Shown here piece after piece: positions 38,660 through 48,045 of a DNA stretch of 64,000 bases (position 1 is its first letter; each line of letters begins with the position of its first letter). Under the pieces are notes generated by a model. It ran no database searches. It was not told the origin of the DNA and saw only the letters and a program-made list of their open reading frames with translations. Origin of the DNA: Shinella lacus (GTDB lineage Bacteria > Pseudomonadota > Alphaproteobacteria > Rhizobiales > Rhizobiaceae); NCBI RefSeq assembly GCF_010994755.1, contig NZ_WHSB02000001.1, positions 248,001 to 312,000 on the forward strand. The letters are read 5' to 3'. A program made the position numbers and the translations under genes.

Positions 38660-38685
38660 AACGGATCAGGAGCGGGTTTTGTTCC
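38660..38685 (-). promoter_or_regulatory. EcfG (general stress sigma) promoter of prkA-yeaH-spoVR
   Basis: On the minus strand GGAAC (38685-38681) and CGTT (38663-38660) are separated by exactly 17 bases, matching the alphaproteobacterial general-stress consensus GGAAC-N16/17-CGTT. The -35 is preceded by GG and the -10 followed by T, both favoured. Transcription should start near 38652, about 55 bases before the prkA ATG. Confidence 0.85.
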
Positions 38686-38967
38686 CCGACTCCGGCTGCA
38701 ACACATGCCGAATCTTAAGCGCAAACAAAGGCGAAACGACGTTCTAACAGGCCACGTTCAATTAATTCCAAGACTGCGCCCATCCAAAGCCATGCAAGGA
38801 GAGGCGTCGACTCAGTATGATATATTGTTACGGGCAGAACGATAGTAACAGTGATTTGAGTTGCATGATTTTTCCCCCGCTCAGTGTCGAAAGGGACGAG
38901 TCGAAGAGCGATGCCGAAAAGTCCCCGGCAAGGCGGCTAACGGATCGTTAAGACGGCCAGCACGACT
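38686..38967. other. AT-richer intergenic region between prkA and the PBP gene
   Basis: This is the middle of the longest gene-free stretch in the window (38598-39092). Apart from the EcfG promoter on its left and the TTAA array on its right, I see a short palindrome TAACG-GAT-CGTTA at 38938-38950 and no convincing small gene or structured RNA. Confidence 0.5.
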
Positions 38968-38993
38968 TTAAATGTATATTAATGCAAATTTAA
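38968..38993. promoter_or_regulatory. Phased TTAA boxes, candidate CtrA sites before the PBP gene
   Basis: TTAA occurs at 38968-38971, 38979-38982 and 38990-38993, so two overlapping TTAA-N7-TTAA sites share the middle box. TTAA-N7-TTAA is the CtrA recognition motif. The block is 100 bases before the penicillin-binding-protein ATG. AT-rich DNA makes chance matches easier. Confidence 0.5.
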
Positions 38994-39092
38994 TCGAGCA
39001 CCGCCCTTCACCAACTCTTTCCTTGGTTTCCTGGCCTTGCGCATGCAGGGTCCTGCCATTCGATCGTCGTGGCGCTGGGGAATGGTGTTGGA

Positions 39093-40853
39093 ATGATTTC
39101 GTTCGTCATCCGGCTCAAAAGCCGCGCCCATTTCGTTGTCAAACAGGGCCGCAATGCCGAGCGCGAGGCGTTCATCGGCACCAATGCGCGCCGCCGCAAA
39201 CAGGCGCGGCTGCGCGTGGCGATCGTGATCGCCGCCTTCTGCGCGATCTATCTCGCGGTCGGCGTGCGCCTCCTCCAATACGGCCTTTCCGAGCCGATCC
39301 TGTCCGCTTCGATCGGCGGCAATGTCGATGCGGTCGCCTCCCGCCCCAACATCGTCGACCGCAATGGCGAACTGCTCGCGACCGACCTCAACATGGTCTC
39401 GCTCTACGCCGATCCGCGCCGCATCATCGATGCCGACGAAGTGGTGGAAAAGCTCGCGCTGGTCGTTCCGAATATCGACTGGAGCGATACGCATAGGAAG
39501 CTCCGCTCCCAGACCGCGTTCCAGTGGCTGCGACGACAACTGACGCCGAAGCAACAGGCGGATATCCTGGCGCTCGGGCTTCCCGGCATCGGCTTCCGGC
39601 CGGAAAAACGGCGGTTCTATCCGGGCGGCGCCACGGCGTCGCATATCGTCGGCCACGTCAATGTCGACAACCAGGGCCTCGCGGGCATGGAGCGCTATCT
39701 GGACCAGCAGGGTCTTGCGGACCTGCGCGCGTCCGGCCTCACCGACGACACGCGGCTGGCGCCGGTAACATTGTCGATCGACCTTCGCGTCCAGAACATC
39801 GTGCGCGACGTCGTCGCAAGGGCGATGACCGACTATGAGGCCGAGGCCGCCGGCGCGGTGATCCTCGACGTGGAGACGGGCGAAGTGCTGGCGATGGCCT
39901 CCGTACCCGATTACGACCCGAACGAGCCCTCCCGCATGCTGCCGGACGGCACCGTCGACAAGGCCTATGAAAAGGGCTGGTTCAACCGCATCAGCAACGC
40001 GACCTTCGAGATGGGCTCGACCTTCAAGAGCTTCACACTGGCGATGGGGCTGGACGAGGGCAAGATCTCGCTGAATTCCGTTGTCGATGCTTCCCGCCCG
40101 ATCCGCATGGGCGGCTTCACCATCCGCGACTTCAAGGGCAAGAACCGCCCGCTCTCCATCCCCGAAGTGTTCCAGTATTCCTCCAACATCGGAACGGCCG
40201 CGGTCGCCGACATGGTCGGCATCGATGGGCACCGGGAGTTCCTCACGCGGCTTGGCCTGCTCTCCAAGCTGGACACGGAAATGCCCGGCGTCGCGACGCC
40301 GACGCAGCCGCAGACCTGGAAGAAGATCAACTCCGTCACGATCTCCTTCGGCCACGGCGTCGCCACCACCCCCTTGCAGACGGCGGTTGCGGCCGCGGCG
40401 CTGATGAATGGCGGCTACCTCCACCAGCCGACCTTCCTGCCCCGCTCCAAGGAAGAGGCGCAGGCGCTCGCCCGCCGCGTCATCAAGGAGAAGACGAGCG
40501 CGGAGATGCGCTTCCTTTATGACTGGAACGGGCAGAAGGGCTCCGGCCGGGGTGCGCAGGTGGAGGGTTTCCACGTCGGCGGCAAGACCGGCACGGCCGA
40601 CAAGGTGATCAACGGGCGATACGCCAAGAACATCAATTTCAACGCCTTCGTCGCCGCCTTCCCGATGGACAAGCCGCGGTACATCGTGCTCTCCATCATC
40701 GATGCGCCGCGCACGGGCGAGCGCGGCGGGCGAACGGCGGCCTCCACGGCGGCCCCGATGATCCAGGCCATCATCCGCCGCGTCGCGCCGCTGCTTGGCG
40801 TCAAACCGCGCTTCGGCGAGCCGGAAGCGGAAATGCTGCTGGTCGATTACTGA
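39093..40853 (+). CDS. Class B monofunctional penicillin-binding protein (FtsI/PBP3-like)
   Basis: This 586-residue septum-type transpeptidase has a short cytoplasmic tail, one membrane helix (about 41-62), a pedestal domain, and the penicillin-binding motifs STFK (309-312), SSN (363-365) and KTGT (498-501). It crosslinks peptidoglycan in the periplasm. It resembles FtsI, but no mraW, murE or other division-cluster gene is beside it, so it may be a second FtsI-like protein. The ATG at 39093 is used; a GTG at 39069 is possible. Confidence 0.88.
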   Translation: MISFVIRLKSRAHFVVKQGRNAEREAFIGTNARRRKQARLRVAIVIAAFCAIYLAVGVRLLQYGLSEPILSASIGGNVDAVASRPNIVDRNGELLATDLNMVSLYADPRRIIDADEVVEKLALVVPNIDWSDTHRKLRSQTAFQWLRRQLTPKQQADILALGLPGIGFRPEKRRFYPGGATASHIVGHVNVDNQGLAGMERYLDQQGLADLRASGLTDDTRLAPVTLSIDLRVQNIVRDVVARAMTDYEAEAAGAVILDVETGEVLAMASVPDYDPNEPSRMLPDGTVDKAYEKGWFNRISNATFEMGSTFKSFTLAMGLDEGKISLNSVVDASRPIRMGGFTIRDFKGKNRPLSIPEVFQYSSNIGTAAVADMVGIDGHREFLTRLGLLSKLDTEMPGVATPTQPQTWKKINSVTISFGHGVATTPLQTAVAAAALMNGGYLHQPTFLPRSKEEAQALARRVIKEKTSAEMRFLYDWNGQKGSGRGAQVEGFHVGGKTGTADKVINGRYAKNINFNAFVAAFPMDKPRYIVLSIIDAPRTGERGGRTAASTAAPMIQAIIRRVAPLLGVKPRFGEPEAEMLLVDY

Positions 40854-40965
40854 GCCCACGCGGGACGAAGCGCCATTCGACGGTGAAACCGAATTCTGAT
40901 TTCAGATGCCTCCTTATTATAAGAGCGATCCAGAGGTCGTATCTGAGTGTCGAAAGGAATCGGCC

Positions 40966-41343
40966 ATGCAGATCGACCACGTTACCATCAGAACCCGCGA
41001 TATCGCAGGTGCCCGGGAATTCATGCGCACGGTCTTCGATCTGGAGGAAGGCGAGCGGCCGGCGGCGATCCGGCACATTCCGGGCTGCTGGCTTTACAGC
41101 GAAGGCAAGCCGATCGTTCACATCATCGGGTCCCATGGAGCCGGCCAGGATCATGCGGCAGAAGCCATCGATCATGTCGGCCTGCGCATGACGGACTATG
41201 CCGCCTTCCGCGCGAAGCTCGATCGCCTCGGCATCCGCTATTCGCCGATGGATCTCGCGGACATAGCCGAGCGCCGCCTCTTCCTGCAAATGCCCGGCGG
41301 CCCTCTGCTGGAAGCCGTTTTCTCCGAACCCGTGCCCGCCTAG
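40966..41343 (+). CDS. VOC-family protein (glyoxalase/dioxygenase fold)
   Basis: This 125-residue VOC protein carries likely metal ligands His5 (MQIDHVTIR), His in IDHVGLRM and Glu in LLEAVF. No family-specific substrate motif is recognisable. ATG 40966 has AAGGAAT upstream. It overlaps the end of the convergent amidase gene by 4 bases. Confidence 0.8.
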   Translation: MQIDHVTIRTRDIAGAREFMRTVFDLEEGERPAAIRHIPGCWLYSEGKPIVHIIGSHGAGQDHAAEAIDHVGLRMTDYAAFRAKLDRLGIRYSPMDLADIAERRLFLQMPGGPLLEAVFSEPVPA

Positions 41344-42701
41344 CGCAACAGGCCTTCCACCGTGGAGGCGGCCGCAAGCACCCGTCCGTCGCTATTCCTC
41401 GGCCCCGACAGAAGCAGCCCGACGGGCATGCCGGCAGCACCGGTGCCGCAGGGCAGCGACACGCCGCACCAGTCGAGGAAGTTGCCGATCAGCGTGTTGC
41501 GCAGCGTCTTGCCGTTCACCTGGAAGAACAGGTCCTCGTCGTCCAGCAGCGGCTGGATCTGCGGAGCGACATGGGGGAGCGTCGGGCTGATGAGGATGCT
41601 CTCCGGCCCAAGCCGCTCCTCGAAAGACGTGATCAGCCTGTCGCGCGCGGCCAGCGTTTCGAGATAATCGGCAAGCGTGATCTTCTCGCCGAGTAGCGTG
41701 CGCTTGACGACGCGGGGGTCCATCTCGGCCGCGGCCGGTCCCTGGATGCGCTCGCGGTGCAGCACAAAGGCCTCGGCCGTCACAAGCGCGCCGTGTTTGG
41801 CCATCAGGTCGAAGATCGCGGAGAATTCGGGAAAAGCCTGGTGGCGGATGCGGGCACCCGCCTTTGCCAGCCGCGCGACGGCCGCCTCGAAGGCCGCGAC
41901 GACTTCGGGCTCGGCGCCGTCAAAGAACACCGTCTCGGGAATGACGAAGGACAGGTCTGCCACGCCGGGGCGTGGCAGCGCGTCAGCCGAAGGCAGCCCG
42001 CGCATCGCCGCATCGACCCAGATCGCGTCCTGCACGGTGCGGCAGAGCGGCCCGAGCGCATCGAGGCTCTTAGCCAGCGGGAACACGCCCTTCATGGAAT
42101 AGCGCCCGCGCGTCGCCTTGTAGCCGACGATGCCGTTGAAGGCGGCGGGGATGCGCACCGAGCCGCCAGTATCCGTGCCGATGGAAACCGGAACAAGGCC
42201 AGCCGCGACCGCAACGCCGGAGCCGGACGAGGAGCCGCCGGGAATGCGATGTTCGCCCGCCGGCGAGGCCGGGTTGCGCGGCGTGCCGTAATGCGGGTTG
42301 ATGCCGAGGCCGGAAAAGGCGAATTCGCTCATGTTCACGCGCCCGACGCTGACCATGCCAGCCCCCGCCAGCGCCTGCACCACGGCGGCATCCTCGCCTG
42401 CTGGCTCGCTGTCCTTCAGCACGCGGGAGCCGGCGGTCGTCGGCAGGCCCTGAATGTCGAAAAGGTCCTTCCAGGCAATCGGCACGCCATCCAGCACGCC
42501 GAGCGAGCGCCCTTCGCGAATGCGGCGGCGGGAAGCCTCGGCCTCAGCTTTCGCCCGCTCCTTCAGCAGAACCGTGAAGAGTGAAGCATCGGCATAGGCC
42601 TCGATGGCGGCCAGCGTTTCCTCCACAAGCGCGACGGGATCAAGCGCGCCCGCTTGCAGGAGTACGGAAAGCTGAGCAATCGACCGCGGCTCCATCGGCA
42701 T
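41340..42701 (-). CDS. Amidase-signature family amidase
   Basis: This 453-residue amidase-signature enzyme has the Ser-cisSer-Lys triad: K78 (AWKDLFD), the cis-Ser in GGSSSGSGVAVAAG (about 156-168) and nucleophile S181 (TDTGGSVR). The group includes AtzF/allophanate hydrolases and general aliphatic amidases. Downstream of hydantoinase and NCS1 permease genes, hydrolysis of an N-carbamoyl or amide product is a fair guess. A strong stem-loop separates it from the permease gene, so it may have its own promoter. Confidence 0.88.
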   Translation of the reverse strand: MPMEPRSIAQLSVLLQAGALDPVALVEETLAAIEAYADASLFTVLLKERAKAEAEASRRRIREGRSLGVLDGVPIAWKDLFDIQGLPTTAGSRVLKDSEPAGEDAAVVQALAGAGMVSVGRVNMSEFAFSGLGINPHYGTPRNPASPAGEHRIPGGSSSGSGVAVAAGLVPVSIGTDTGGSVRIPAAFNGIVGYKATRGRYSMKGVFPLAKSLDALGPLCRTVQDAIWVDAAMRGLPSADALPRPGVADLSFVIPETVFFDGAEPEVVAAFEAAVARLAKAGARIRHQAFPEFSAIFDLMAKHGALVTAEAFVLHRERIQGPAAAEMDPRVVKRTLLGEKITLADYLETLAARDRLITSFEERLGPESILISPTLPHVAPQIQPLLDDEDLFFQVNGKTLRNTLIGNFLDWCGVSLPCGTGAAGMPVGLLLSGPRNSDGRVLAAASTVEGLLR

Positions 42702-42770
42702 GTCCTTTTCTGCTTTTGATGGACCGTTTCAACAGGTTCGCGTCGAGAGCGTCAACCATAAAGCACGGGA

Positions 42771-42794
42771 ACCGTGCCTCCGGAGAGGCACGGT
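42771..42794 (-). terminator. Strong stem-loop after the NCS1 permease gene
   Basis: A 10-bp perfect stem (ACCGTGCCTC/GAGGCACGGT) with a CGGA loop lies 8 bases past the permease stop. The minus strand continues TCCCGTGCTTTA, so the T-run is imperfect. It is either a terminator or an mRNA 3'-protecting hairpin. Confidence 0.6.
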
Positions 42795-42802
42795 CCATAT
42801 CG

Positions 42803-44158
42803 TCAGCCGGCCGCGAGGAACCAGGAGCGACGCGCCTGCGTCAGTCCGGCGGCGTAGATGCCGAAGGCGATGACCGCCGTTGCCGGCGCTGAAAGCTCGG
42901 CATAGCTGCCACCCCAGACATGCAGCCAGATGCCGATGGCGGCCGCGATGAACCAGGCGCCGATGCCGAGCGGATTGAAGGCCGGCACATGGCTGGAGCG
43001 GTATTCGATCGCCTGCCCCACCAGCGCGCTGTAGCGGTCGATCAGGATATGCGCCATCGCCACCGCCACCCAGGCGACGACGAAGATGCCCTGATAGGCG
43101 AGCGCCTGGAGCAGGTAGGAAAACACGTCCGCGAGCATGAGCACATAGACCACGACGCCGACCGCGATGGCCCAGCCGACGCGCCCGAACGGCAAGCGGC
43201 CGAAGAGCTGGACGAGCGCCTCCATGTTGACGGCGGCGAGGTAATAGTTCGCCGTGTTGATGCGGGTCTGCGTGACCCAGACGAACAGCAGGCCCCAGAT
43301 GCCCATGAGCTTCAGGAGTGCCAGCAGTACGCTGACCTCCGAGAGCGCGCCGAGATCCGGCACCGTGCCGATCATGAACATGCCGAAGAGGCCGCTTACG
43401 AGGAACGCCATGGCATAGAACGGCATGCCGAAATTGAACCAGGCATGATAGCCGGCATCCTCCGTGCGCCCGAAGCGGGCATAGTCGAAGGTGAACATCA
43501 TCAGCACCCAGACGCCCATGTAATAGACGAAGCAGGACCACCAGCCGCCGGCCGGCGCGCCCGTTTCCGGGCCGAGGTTCAGCCATTTGTCGCTGTAGCC
43601 ATATTCGCTGATGGCGAGCGCCACCGCGACGACGAGGCCGAGAATGTAGAACGGCAGCAGCACGCCGTTGAACTTGTCGAGCCAGCTCTGCATGCTGCCG
43701 AAGATCAGCGGCACGCTGTAGAGCACCACGATCAGCGCCGCGACCGGATAGGAGATCGACGGCAGGATGGTGTTGATGCCGACCGCGATGACCGAACCTT
43801 CGAACACGGCATAGTAGATCGCCGTGGCGCAGAAGATGAGGGTCGCAAGCCCCGACCCGACATTGCCGAACAGCACGCGTGAGAACAGTGCCACGGAAAG
43901 GCCGGTGCGGATGGCGAAGCGGCTGAGCACCGCATTGATGATGCCGTAGACCACGACGGACAGCACGATGCCGATGATGGCATTGCGCGTGCCGAAGTTG
44001 AGCGCCATCGCCGCGCCCACCACGATGTAGAAGACGGCGCTGCATACCGCCCACCAGGCCATGGTCAGCCCGCCTTTCTGCATGCGGGCGTTCGGTGGCA
44101 CCGCCACGCCGGAAAAGTCCGAATTGTCGGCTTCGGTCGCCGATACATTGCCTGCCAT
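42803..44158 (-). CDS. NCS1-family nucleobase/hydantoin permease
   Basis: This 451-residue inner-membrane transporter has about twelve helices and belongs to the NCS1 (purine-cytosine permease, hydantoin Mhp1) family. The N-terminal block NARMQKGGLTMAWWAVCSAVF and the substrate-region segment FTFDYARFGRTEDAGYHAW are of the type seen in CodB/PucI relatives. The ATG follows AGGGG. It is 32 bases after hyuA, so the import of a hydantoin-like, pyrimidine or purine compound is the natural reading. Confidence 0.88.
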   Translation of the reverse strand: MAGNVSATEADNSDFSGVAVPPNARMQKGGLTMAWWAVCSAVFYIVVGAAMALNFGTRNAIIGIVLSVVVYGIINAVLSRFAIRTGLSVALFSRVLFGNVGSGLATLIFCATAIYYAVFEGSVIAVGINTILPSISYPVAALIVVLYSVPLIFGSMQSWLDKFNGVLLPFYILGLVVAVALAISEYGYSDKWLNLGPETGAPAGGWWSCFVYYMGVWVLMMFTFDYARFGRTEDAGYHAWFNFGMPFYAMAFLVSGLFGMFMIGTVPDLGALSEVSVLLALLKLMGIWGLLFVWVTQTRINTANYYLAAVNMEALVQLFGRLPFGRVGWAIAVGVVVYVLMLADVFSYLLQALAYQGIFVVAWVAVAMAHILIDRYSALVGQAIEYRSSHVPAFNPLGIGAWFIAAAIGIWLHVWGGSYAELSAPATAVIAFGIYAAGLTQARRSWFLAAG

Positions 44159-44190
44159 TGCAATCCCCTCTTTTGTTTCAGGTAGATCCG

Positions 44191-46272
44191 TCAGTTTGCT
44201 CGTGTCAGCAGGTAGCTGCCGCTTTCGTGCAGCACGCTCGTCCAGCCGGGCTCGATGACGATGGTCGTCGTCACCTCCTCGATGATGGCGGGGCCGTGGA
44301 TGCGGGCGCCGGCCCCAAGCTTCCCGCCGTCATAGATCGGCGTGGAGCTGGCCTTGCCGGACTGGTCGAAGATCGCCTCGCGAAAACCCTTCAGCGCCTG
44401 CTCCGCGCCGCCGCCCTCGGCGAGCTTCGGCGGACGAACCTTTTCGATGCGGCCGTAGATGGTGGATTCGAGGTTGACCACTTCGACCGCGCTGTGGCGT
44501 TCGGCATAGGTGTAGAGTTCCTCATGCCGGGCGTGAAAAGCGTCCTTCACCTGGTCGATCGTGCTTTCATCGATGGCGAAGGCGCCGATATCCACCGTGC
44601 ATTCGTGCACCTGGCCGACATAACGCATGTCGATCGAGCGCTTGATATCGATGGCGTCCGGTGCAAAGCCGTCCGCTTCGAGATGGGCGACACCCTTGGC
44701 CTCGATCTCCCGGAACAGGCTGTCGATGCGCTCATAGGCGGCGGCATTGTCGAGCCGCACCGGCGCGGGTGCCATGTAGTTGTACTTCACGTCGGAGATG
44801 ATCTGGCCGAAGGCGCAGAGCCCCGAGGCGAGTTTCGGCAGGATGATGGTGTCGATGCCCATCTCGCGCGCCAGCGCGGTGATATGCGCGGCCGTGGCGC
44901 CGCCGGCGCCCACTAGCACGAAATCCCGCGGATCGTAGCCACGCTCGACCGAGACGCGGCGGATGCCGTTGACCATGCTGTTGTTGACGATCGCGAACAT
45001 GCCATAGGCCGCCTGCTCGACGGAGATGCCGAGCGGCTCCGCAACTCTTGCCACCGCCGTGCGCGCATTCTCGATATCGAGCGGCAGCTTGCCGCCGAGA
45101 AGCCCATCGGGATTGAGGTAGCCGAGCACGAGGTTCGCGTCCGACGTAGTCGGCTCCACGCCGCCCTGGCCGTAGCAGGCGGGGCCGGGTTCGGAACCTG
45201 CCGATTGCGGGCCGACCTGGAGCAAGCCGAGCGGATCGATCCAGCCGATCGAGCCGCCGCCCGCCCCCAGCGTCTCGACCTGAATCATCGGTACGCCAAT
45301 GCGATAGCGCAGGAAGTCGATGTTCTTGTTGAGGTTGGTCTGGCCGTTGCGGGTCAGCGTGATGTCGAAGGACGTGCCGCCCATGTCGACGGTGATGACG
45401 TTCTTCTGATCGAAGGGTGCACCGGCATAAAGCCCCGCCTGCGGCGCCGATGCCGGTCCGGAATTGATGGCGTAGACGGAGCGATCGGTCATCACCTGGC
45501 CAACCGCCAGGCCGCCATTCGACTGGAAATAACGCACCGGCTGCTTGGCGCCGAGCTTGCGGAAATAGGCATCGACGGCGGCGACGTAGCGGCGCATGAC
45601 AGGCGCCAGATAGGCATTGGTCACGGCGGTCGAGGTGCGCGTATATTCGCGAACCTGCGGGTAGAGCTCGCTGCCGACTGTGAGGATCGCATCCGGCATC
45701 ATCTCGCGCACGATCTCGCCCGCCCGCGCCTCATGCCGCGGGTCGAGCACCGACCAGACGAAGGAAATGGCGACGGTCTCGATGCCTTCCTTCAGGAAGA
45801 GCCGGCAGGCGTCGCGCACGTCCTTCTCGTGCAGCGGCGTGCGAACCGAACCGTCGGAGAGGATGCGTTCGCGCACGCCGCGCCGGAGATAGCGCGGCAC
45901 GAGCATGGTCGCCGCCGGATATTCGGGATCGTAGCGGAAGCCGTCTTCCTTGTGGCCGTTGCGGATCTCGATGGAATCCTCGTGGCCCGCCGTGCAGATC
46001 AGCCCCGTCTTGCCGCCGCGATGCGTGATCAGCGCGTTGAGGCCGACGGTGGTGCCGTTGATGCAGAGGTCGCAATTGGCGATGATGTCCTCGATCGGTC
46101 GGGCGAGATCGGCGGCGATCAGGCCGAGGCCGTTCTCGATCGCCCGTGTGGGATCAGACGGAGTCGAGAGCGCCTTGAACAGCTTGACCTCTCCGCTTGC
46201 GCGGTCGGCGATGACGAAATCGGTGAAGGTGCCGCCGGCGTCGATGCCGAGGCGGTAAGAATGCAGGGTCAT
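44191..46272 (-). CDS. hyuA: HyuA-type hydantoinase/oxoprolinase, ATP-dependent subunit A
   Basis: This 693-residue protein starts with the actin-fold nucleotide site GIDAGGTFTDFVI and has a second phosphate loop, DMGGTSFDITL, near residue 290. It opens a cyclic amide such as N-methylhydantoin or 5-oxoproline with ATP together with HyuB. AAGGAAG precedes the ATG. Acetone-carboxylase subunits share this fold, but the partner gene and the NCS1 permease favour hydantoinase. Confidence 0.92.
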   Translation of the reverse strand: MTLHSYRLGIDAGGTFTDFVIADRASGEVKLFKALSTPSDPTRAIENGLGLIAADLARPIEDIIANCDLCINGTTVGLNALITHRGGKTGLICTAGHEDSIEIRNGHKEDGFRYDPEYPAATMLVPRYLRRGVRERILSDGSVRTPLHEKDVRDACRLFLKEGIETVAISFVWSVLDPRHEARAGEIVREMMPDAILTVGSELYPQVREYTRTSTAVTNAYLAPVMRRYVAAVDAYFRKLGAKQPVRYFQSNGGLAVGQVMTDRSVYAINSGPASAPQAGLYAGAPFDQKNVITVDMGGTSFDITLTRNGQTNLNKNIDFLRYRIGVPMIQVETLGAGGGSIGWIDPLGLLQVGPQSAGSEPGPACYGQGGVEPTTSDANLVLGYLNPDGLLGGKLPLDIENARTAVARVAEPLGISVEQAAYGMFAIVNNSMVNGIRRVSVERGYDPRDFVLVGAGGATAAHITALAREMGIDTIILPKLASGLCAFGQIISDVKYNYMAPAPVRLDNAAAYERIDSLFREIEAKGVAHLEADGFAPDAIDIKRSIDMRYVGQVHECTVDIGAFAIDESTIDQVKDAFHARHEELYTYAERHSAVEVVNLESTIYGRIEKVRPPKLAEGGGAEQALKGFREAIFDQSGKASSTPIYDGGKLGAGARIHGPAIIEEVTTTIVIEPGWTSVLHESGSYLLTRAN

Positions 46273-46284
46273 GTTTCGTCTTCC

Positions 46285-48045
46285 TTACGCAGTGGCTCTG
46301 AGCCGTTCGGTTTCGGCACGGTCGACCTCAAGGGTCTCCCGGTCCGCGATCGCCACGCCGTAATCGGCGCGCGCGCCGGCAATCGAGACGAGGCCGTTCA
46401 GCACGTCGGAGACCACCTTCTCCACCGGACGCTCGAACGGGTCGCCGTAGCCGCCGCCGCCCGGATTGAGGTTGGTGATGGTCTGGCCCGGTTTGATCGT
46501 CTCGATGATGTTCTTGCGCTCCACCTGCACCGCGCCGTCGCGGCGCAGCTCGACGCGCCCGACCTTGGTATCGACCACCGCGGATTTCGCGCCGGCAGCA
46601 CCCATCGCCGGGATGCGGCGTCCCTCGCCAAAACCGATGCACAGCATGTCGCCGTTGAGCGGTTCCACTTCCCAGGCCGTGCCCGAGCCGCCGCGGAATT
46701 TGCCGGCACCACCGGAATCGGTCATCAGCGAATAGCGGTGGATGATGATCGGATAAGAATATTCGAGCAGCTCCACATCGCCGGAGGTGAGCGCTCCGAA
46801 GCAGCATTCCGGGCCGACCGCATGCCAGCCATCCTGCTTCGGCGTCGCACCGCCGCCGGAAATGATGGTGGCGAGCACCATGGTCACGAACTCTTCGTTG
46901 GTGCGGGCATCGCGGCCGGCGATGTTGAGGCCGTTGGCATGGCCCCAGGAGGCGGAGACCTTGGAGGGCATCGCTTTTTCGAAGGCGAGGCGCACGGCGT
47001 CCGTCAGCGTCTCCATCGGCGTCGTCGTGCAATTCATGTGCGGTGCAGGCTCCTGCGCATTGCACAGCGTGCCCTTCGGCCCGAAATCGACGCTGACGCA
47101 GCGGTAGAGCCCCTCATTGTAGGGCGGCGGCAGGGCGGCAAACATCATCAGGCCGAGATAGACGCCGGAATGCGAATTGCCCTCGTAGGAGTTGATGAAA
47201 TAGGGGATCTGCGGCGGGCTATCGATGGCGATATGGCAGCTATCTCCCGTGATCGTGACCGTCGCCTTGATTTCGAAATCGCCAAAACCGTGGCCGGCAT
47301 CCTCCAGGATGGCCGCGCCTTCATAGGTTCCATCCGGCACGGTGGCGATCAGCGTGCGCATGTGTCGGTCGGCCATGTCGAGCAGCGTGTCGACGCAGGT
47401 GTCCACCTGCTCCTTTCCATATTTGTCGAGCATGGCGATGAGATTGCGCTCGCCGACCTGGCAGGCACCGATAAGGGCGCGGAAGTCGCCCTCCTGGTCG
47501 CGCCGCGCCCGCATGTTGGTGAAGATCATGTTGAGCACATCGTTGCGCGGCTTGCCGCGGTCCCAGATCTTGACCGGCGGAATGCGCAGGCACTCGGCGT
47601 AGATCTCGGTCGCATTGGGGTTGTAGCCGGCCGGCACCGGGCCGCCGATATCGGTGAGATGCCCCTTGCAGACGGTCCAGTAGACCAGTTCGCCCTTGTA
47701 GAAGACCGGCTTGTACATGCAGGTGTCAATGGCGTGGCTGCCGCCGAAGGCCGGGTCGTTGTGGAGGATCAGGTCACCCTCGTGGATATCGTCGCCGAAA
47801 AAGCCGGCAACCGCCTTCATGGCTGGAATGAGCGAGCCGAGGTGGATCGGAATGTCTTGGCCCTGCAGGATCATTTCCGGCCGCGCATTGAACAGCGCCG
47901 TCGAATAGTCGTGCGCCAGGTTGAAGACCGACGAGCGCGCGGTCTTTTCGAGTGCGAGCGTCATTTCGCGCTGGGTCGTTTCGAGCATGCCGCGCACGAC
48001 CGAGAGCGTGATCGGGTCTACTTTCGAAGTCTGGGTATGAAGCAT
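46285..48045 (-). CDS. hyuB: HyuB-type hydantoinase/oxoprolinase, subunit B
   Basis: This 586-residue protein has the HyuB hallmarks: DPITLSVVRGMLETTQREM at the start, GDLILHNDPAFGGSHAIDTCMYKPVF in the middle and NPGGGGYGDPFERP near the C-terminus. It forms the second part of the ATP-dependent hydantoinase with HyuA, 12 bases downstream. The start at 48045 is set by homology; no strong ribosome site is visible. The divergent AraC gene is 241 bases away. Confidence 0.92.
   Translation of the reverse strand: MLHTQTSKVDPITLSVVRGMLETTQREMTLALEKTARSSVFNLAHDYSTALFNARPEMILQGQDIPIHLGSLIPAMKAVAGFFGDDIHEGDLILHNDPAFGGSHAIDTCMYKPVFYKGELVYWTVCKGHLTDIGGPVPAGYNPNATEIYAECLRIPPVKIWDRGKPRNDVLNMIFTNMRARRDQEGDFRALIGACQVGERNLIAMLDKYGKEQVDTCVDTLLDMADRHMRTLIATVPDGTYEGAAILEDAGHGFGDFEIKATVTITGDSCHIAIDSPPQIPYFINSYEGNSHSGVYLGLMMFAALPPPYNEGLYRCVSVDFGPKGTLCNAQEPAPHMNCTTTPMETLTDAVRLAFEKAMPSKVSASWGHANGLNIAGRDARTNEEFVTMVLATIISGGGATPKQDGWHAVGPECCFGALTSGDVELLEYSYPIIIHRYSLMTDSGGAGKFRGGSGTAWEVEPLNGDMLCIGFGEGRRIPAMGAAGAKSAVVDTKVGRVELRRDGAVQVERKNIIETIKPGQTITNLNPGGGGYGDPFERPVEKVVSDVLNGLVSIAGARADYGVAIADRETLEVDRAETERLRATA

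Noticed and set aside
40895-40906. TCTGA-TT-TCAGA inverted repeat before the VOC gene
   Set aside because: The arms are five bases with a two-base gap in AT-rich intergenic DNA; chance is a sufficient explanation.
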